NCBI GenBank assembly: GCA_963582345.1
Contig: CAUZSN010000125.1
Span: forward strand, 1 to 7,628
DNA length: 7,628 bases
From: CAUZSN01 sp963582345
GTDB taxonomy: Bacteria > Planctomycetota > Planctomycetia > Planctomycetales > Planctomycetaceae
Direction: 5' to 3'
Shown: positions 5,351-7,628 of the stretch, piece by piece
How the letters are laid out: each line of letters starts with the position of its first letter
Numbering within the stretch: the stretch's first letter is position 1
The notes under the pieces: model-generated
Told to the model about the DNA's origin: nothing
The model's database searches: none
What the model saw: only the letters and a program-made list of their open reading frames with translations
Made by a program: the position numbers and the translations under genes

Positions 5351-6436
5351 ATGCGAAGCAATCGAAACTGGGTCTTGACGCTGGTAATTGTGGCGACAAC
5401 ACCGGGCATCGTTCTGGCAGGACCACTGTCGTTTTTAAAAACGAATATTGCGCAAGTGACGGGGATGACAAACACCAAAGCGGCTATGAACCAAAAGCAA
5501 CAAGTTGCTGAAGCGGTTGCGGCCGAGTTGCGCAAGGCCAAAATTAGCGGTTTCGATATCGGAATCGAGTACAGGAATGGAATTGCCAAGCTGAATGGGA
5601 TGATCGCTGACGAAAAACAAAAAGCTCAGGTGACTGAAATTGTCTTGAAAGTCAACGGAGTCGATGAAGTCGACAACAAGCTGACCGTCATGAATGCGGT
5701 AGCGGTCTCGCAACCGAAACCAGCGGTAGCGGTCTCGCAACCGAAACCAAAAGATGCTCCGGCTACGTTGAACACGCAAATTCTCGCCACGCCTATCAGT
5801 CTTGGCATCACTGAACGACCAACAGAAACGCTTCAAGAGGAACTCGACTTCGACGATGAAGAATTGTCGGCAAGGGACTACGATGAACTCACCAGTGAAG
5901 AAGTCCAAAAGGCGAGCCAGAATCAAATGACGGCCCAGCAAATTGCCGGAGCACTCAGTGGCGCAGGCCTGAACGGATACGACATCGAAATCCAATATCA
6001 AAATGGAATGGCCAGTCTATTGGGTTCAGTAGCGACGCCAGAACAACGTATGTGGGTCACAAAGGTTGCTTCGCAGGTGCCCGGTGTTCAAGCTGTTGAC
6101 AATCGCCTAGCATTAAGCGGGAATCCGTACAGTTCTACGAAGACCTTGGTGCAACCGCAGGGATCTCCAGTAGCGTCGCATGCTGTTTACAACACACCGA
6201 ATCTACCGGAACACGCTTGGCCGTCTTACGCCTCGTATCCGAATTATTCCCAACTTTCATATCCCAAAGAGTACAGTGCCAGTGCCTGGCCGTACATTGG
6301 TCCATTCTATCCGTATCCACAAATTCCACTCGGTTGGCGTTCGGTCCAACTGGAATGGGATGACGGGTATTGGGGCCTGAATTTCCGTCCACGAACCCAG
6401 AAATGGTTCTGGTTCATGAACCCCAAGAACTGGTAG
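5351..6436 (+). CDS. secreted protein with two BON domains and a Tyr/Pro/Trp-rich tail
   Basis: A 361-residue exported protein. A signal peptide (about 1-23, hydrophobic core WVLTLVIVATTPGIVLA) is followed by a BON domain at about 49-114 (hallmarks GFDIGIEYRNGIAKLNG and VNGVDEVDNKL), a linker with a repeated AVAVSQPKP and an acidic segment (160-185), and a second BON domain at about 191-256 (NGYDIEIQYQNGMASLLG, VPGVQAVDNRL). The two BON domains clearly arose by duplication. BON domains are thought to bind phospholipid or other envelope surfaces (OsmY type). The last 80 residues are rich in Tyr, Pro and Trp (SYASYPNYSQ, WPYIGPFYPYPQ) and end in a Trp-rich WFWFMNPKNW; this ending recalls planctomycete BON proteins and may pack against another envelope protein. 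The protein probably acts in the periplasm or at the outer surface. The domain call is firm; the cellular role is inferred. Confidence 0.9.
   Translation: MRSNRNWVLTLVIVATTPGIVLAGPLSFLKTNIAQVTGMTNTKAAMNQKQQVAEAVAAELRKAKISGFDIGIEYRNGIAKLNGMIADEKQKAQVTEIVLKVNGVDEVDNKLTVMNAVAVSQPKPAVAVSQPKPKDAPATLNTQILATPISLGITERPTETLQEELDFDDEELSARDYDELTSEEVQKASQNQMTAQQIAGALSGAGLNGYDIEIQYQNGMASLLGSVATPEQRMWVTKVASQVPGVQAVDNRLALSGNPYSSTKTLVQPQGSPVASHAVYNTPNLPEHAWPSYASYPNYSQLSYPKEYSASAWPYIGPFYPYPQIPLGWRSVQLEWDDGYWGLNFRPRTQKWFWFMNPKNW
5696..5749 (+). repeat. perfect 27-bp tandem duplication inside the BON gene
   Basis: Two identical, adjacent 27-base units start GCGGTAGCGG and end CCGAAACCA. They encode AVAVSQPKP twice, keep the frame, and lengthen the linker after the first BON domain. 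Identity without a single silent change suggests a recent duplication, probably by replication slippage, so copy number may vary among strains. Confidence 0.95.
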
Positions 6437-6453
6437 GTCAGTGTCGCTTGATT

Positions 6454-6470
6454 TTCGATCTATAATCGAA
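6454..6470 (+). promoter_or_regulatory. -10 box inside an inverted repeat, upstream of the lipoprotein gene
   Basis: TTCGAT and ATCGAA form a perfect 6-bp inverted repeat around CTATA. The sequence TATAAT (6461-6466), a full -10 consensus, lies within it. Transcription would begin near 6473, 35 bases before ATG 6508. The -35 region (around 6438-6443, TCAGTG) is poor, so an activator or another sigma factor would be needed, or the match is chance. Read as RNA it is a weak 6-bp stem and could be a poor terminator for the BON gene instead. Confidence 0.4.
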
Positions 6471-6507
6471 CGTGTGTAATCGCCGTGATAACTCGGGAGG
6501 GGAAGAA

Positions 6508-7110
6508 ATGGGACAATTCATGAAACGAATTTTCACGCTGGCAGCCACTTGCCTACTGACTAGTGCGATCAGCGGCTGCTACCCTCTAGTCAGCCCGGGC
6601 TTTAGGATGGCGTATGAATTCGCTGGCTCGGCGATCGAACTCGCGACATTTTGGGAGACCACCCCATTGATTCCAATCAGTCCATACTATAGCCAGAAAA
6701 TTGAAGATGCGTATCACGAAGAAGAACGCTACGGAAAAGTTCCAGTTTTGGATCCGGTGGAAGGTGAGCACGCCCCATTGTTCTGTCTGGATTCGCCCAG
6801 TTATGACGAGGTGATTCGTTCTCTCCCTGATCAGGCAGCTGGTGGTTTCGCTTTTCTGTCGGAAACGCAGCGAAACAACATCCGCATCGTAGTGGAACCG
6901 ATAGTCGATCGACTGGACGAGTGCCGGTTCTATCCCACGGTCGGACCGGCTCGTGTGCACCATTGCCACTACAAGTGCACGGTGTATTATGACAAAGTTA
7001 TCCGTTCCGATTGGCCAGTTCCCTTCACACACACCGATCAGACGCAGGACGTGGTGTACATCGATCACGACCACCTGATTCGCTGTGCTGGCCCGGAAAC
7101 CCCGCGCTAA
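6508..7110 (+). CDS. lipoprotein of unknown function with Cys/His cluster, 200 residues
   Basis: The protein starts with a lipoprotein signal peptide: MKR in the n-region, hydrophobic LAATCLLTSA, and lipobox ISGC with the lipidated cysteine at 24. It should be anchored in a membrane facing the periplasm. A GGAGG at 6496-6500, 7 bases before ATG 6508, sets the start; the 12 codons open upstream are not needed. The mature part has no domain I can name. It contains EEERYGKVPVLDPVEGEHAP (around 71-90) and a dense C-terminal Cys/His region: HHCHYKC (151-157), H175, IDHDHLIRC (185-193), together with C93 and C139. This arrangement would suit metal binding or disulfides, which is inference. I recall similar proteins only in planctomycetes. 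It follows the BON gene by 71 bases on the same strand and likely works in the same envelope setting. Confidence 0.85.
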   Translation: MGQFMKRIFTLAATCLLTSAISGCYPLVSPGFRMAYEFAGSAIELATFWETTPLIPISPYYSQKIEDAYHEEERYGKVPVLDPVEGEHAPLFCLDSPSYDEVIRSLPDQAAGGFAFLSETQRNNIRIVVEPIVDRLDECRFYPTVGPARVHHCHYKCTVYYDKVIRSDWPVPFTHTDQTQDVVYIDHDHLIRCAGPETPR

Positions 7111-7125
7111 CCTGAGGTCGAGTTT

Positions 7126-7152
7126 CTTTGGCCGCTCCAGACCACGCCAAAG
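7126..7152 (+). terminator. possible weak terminator after the lipoprotein gene
   Basis: CTTTGGC (7126-7132) and GCCAAAG (7146-7152) form a perfect 7-bp stem with a 13-base loop, 15 bases after the stop codon. Only TTTC follows, so the U-tract is short. The place is right for a terminator, but the structure is modest. Confidence 0.35.
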
Positions 7153-7290
7153 TTTCGCTTGCCGATAACGATCACACAGCGTTACCATACGTGTCGCAGA
7201 CGGTGCTATATTGTGTCTCTGTGCGGCTTAAAGGAGTGAAGACCGCTGCTGCGGCATGAGATGATCCTTTCGTGCAGTGAGGCCACCCCA

Positions 7291-7628
7291 ATGGGATACA
7301 GGCCACGAATCCACTTCTGTCCAATCAATGTCGTCTCGCTTTTGCTTTGCGTCTGGCTGATTGAATTTGTGGTCGGGCCGGAAATTATCAAGGCTGAACA
7401 AGGACAGGATGCCTACAACTTAGCCATTGGGTTTTACAAGCAGAAGCGATGGTCACTGGCAGCACAGACGTTCCACAAATTCCTGAAGGACCAGCCGAAA
7501 CACGTCAAGATTCCGTATGGCCGACTGTACTTGGGGCTGACACTAGTCAATTTGCAGAGGTATGACGAAGCGCGCGACGTGCTTCGGAAGTTCGTCGAAG
7601 ATTATCCGAACAATCGGAATCTTAGACA
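7291..7628 (+). CDS. TPR protein with signal peptide (3' partial)
   Basis: The first 112 residues of a protein that runs off the window. An Arg-containing start (MGYRPRIHF) and a hydrophobic stretch (NVVSLLLCVWLIEFVVG, 13-29) form a signal peptide or an N-terminal membrane anchor; cleavage after KA at 34-35 is plausible. Two tetratricopeptide repeats follow at about 40-73 (AYNLAIGFYKQKRWSLAAQT...) and 77-110 (GRLYLGLTLVNLQRYDEARD...), with the usual small and aromatic residues and a Pro at each end. TPR arrays bind partner proteins, here in the periplasm. GAGG at 7279-7282, 8 bases ahead, supports ATG 7291; ATG 7261 is in frame and would add 10 residues but lacks a ribosome site. A TATATT at 7207-7212 might be a -10 box. 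The full length is unknown; large planctomycete TPR proteins of this type are common. Confidence 0.8.
   Translation, partial: MGYRPRIHFCPINVVSLLLCVWLIEFVVGPEIIKAEQGQDAYNLAIGFYKQKRWSLAAQTFHKFLKDQPKHVKIPYGRLYLGLTLVNLQRYDEARDVLRKFVEDYPNNRNLR

Noticed and set aside
5435..6001. A 188-codon open frame on the minus strand.
   Set aside because: It is the complement of the BON gene; the plus frame has a signal peptide, two BON domains and a perfect ribosome binding site.
6586..7188. A 200-codon open frame on the minus strand.
   Set aside because: It mirrors the lipoprotein gene, which has a lipobox and ribosome binding site; the minus frame shows no domain.

Overview
The window looks like a chromosomal segment of a planctomycete, probably of the Pirellulaceae (Rhodopirellula-like). 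This is inferred from protein character: a two-BON-domain secreted protein with a Tyr/Pro/Trp-rich tail, a small lipoprotein with a Cys/His cluster, a secreted TPR protein, moderate GC, and large spacers between mostly co-directional genes. No database search was possible, so the assignment rests on recall.

Layout: (1) 3-884, the 3' part of an ABC-exporter gene (nucleotide-binding domain plus a hydrophilic tail of about 100 residues). (2) 885-1860, poorly annotated, with two likely small hypothetical genes (1109-1345 and 1473-1709) and one doubtful short ORF (919-1035). (3) 1879-3648, a fused enzyme: an N-terminal zinc-type homocysteine S-methyltransferase and a C-terminal class I SAM-dependent methyltransferase. 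(4) 3649-4060, intergenic, ending in a strong hairpin that closes the next gene. (5) 4061-4258 on the minus strand, a 65-residue cold-shock protein with a recognisable promoter, an inverted repeat over its -35 box and a foldable leader of about 80 nt. (6) 4452-4724, the decayed C-terminal end of a REP-associated (IS200-like) transposase. (7) 4725-5350, about 600 bases without a credible gene; its last part can fold into consecutive hairpins before a perfect Shine-Dalgarno sequence. (8) 5351-6436, the two-BON-domain secreted protein. (9) 6508-7110, the lipoprotein. (10) 7291 to the window end, the start of a TPR protein with a signal peptide.

The three genes in 5351-7628 lie on the same strand and all encode exported proteins, so this half looks like a cell-envelope locus. 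The gaps (71 and 180 bases) and a -10-like box before the lipoprotein gene suggest separate transcription units. The fused methyltransferase is the most interesting gene biochemically: one half could methylate a small acceptor using SAM while the other passes a methyl group to homocysteine. I see no CRISPR array, no intact mobile element, and no rRNA or tRNA gene.
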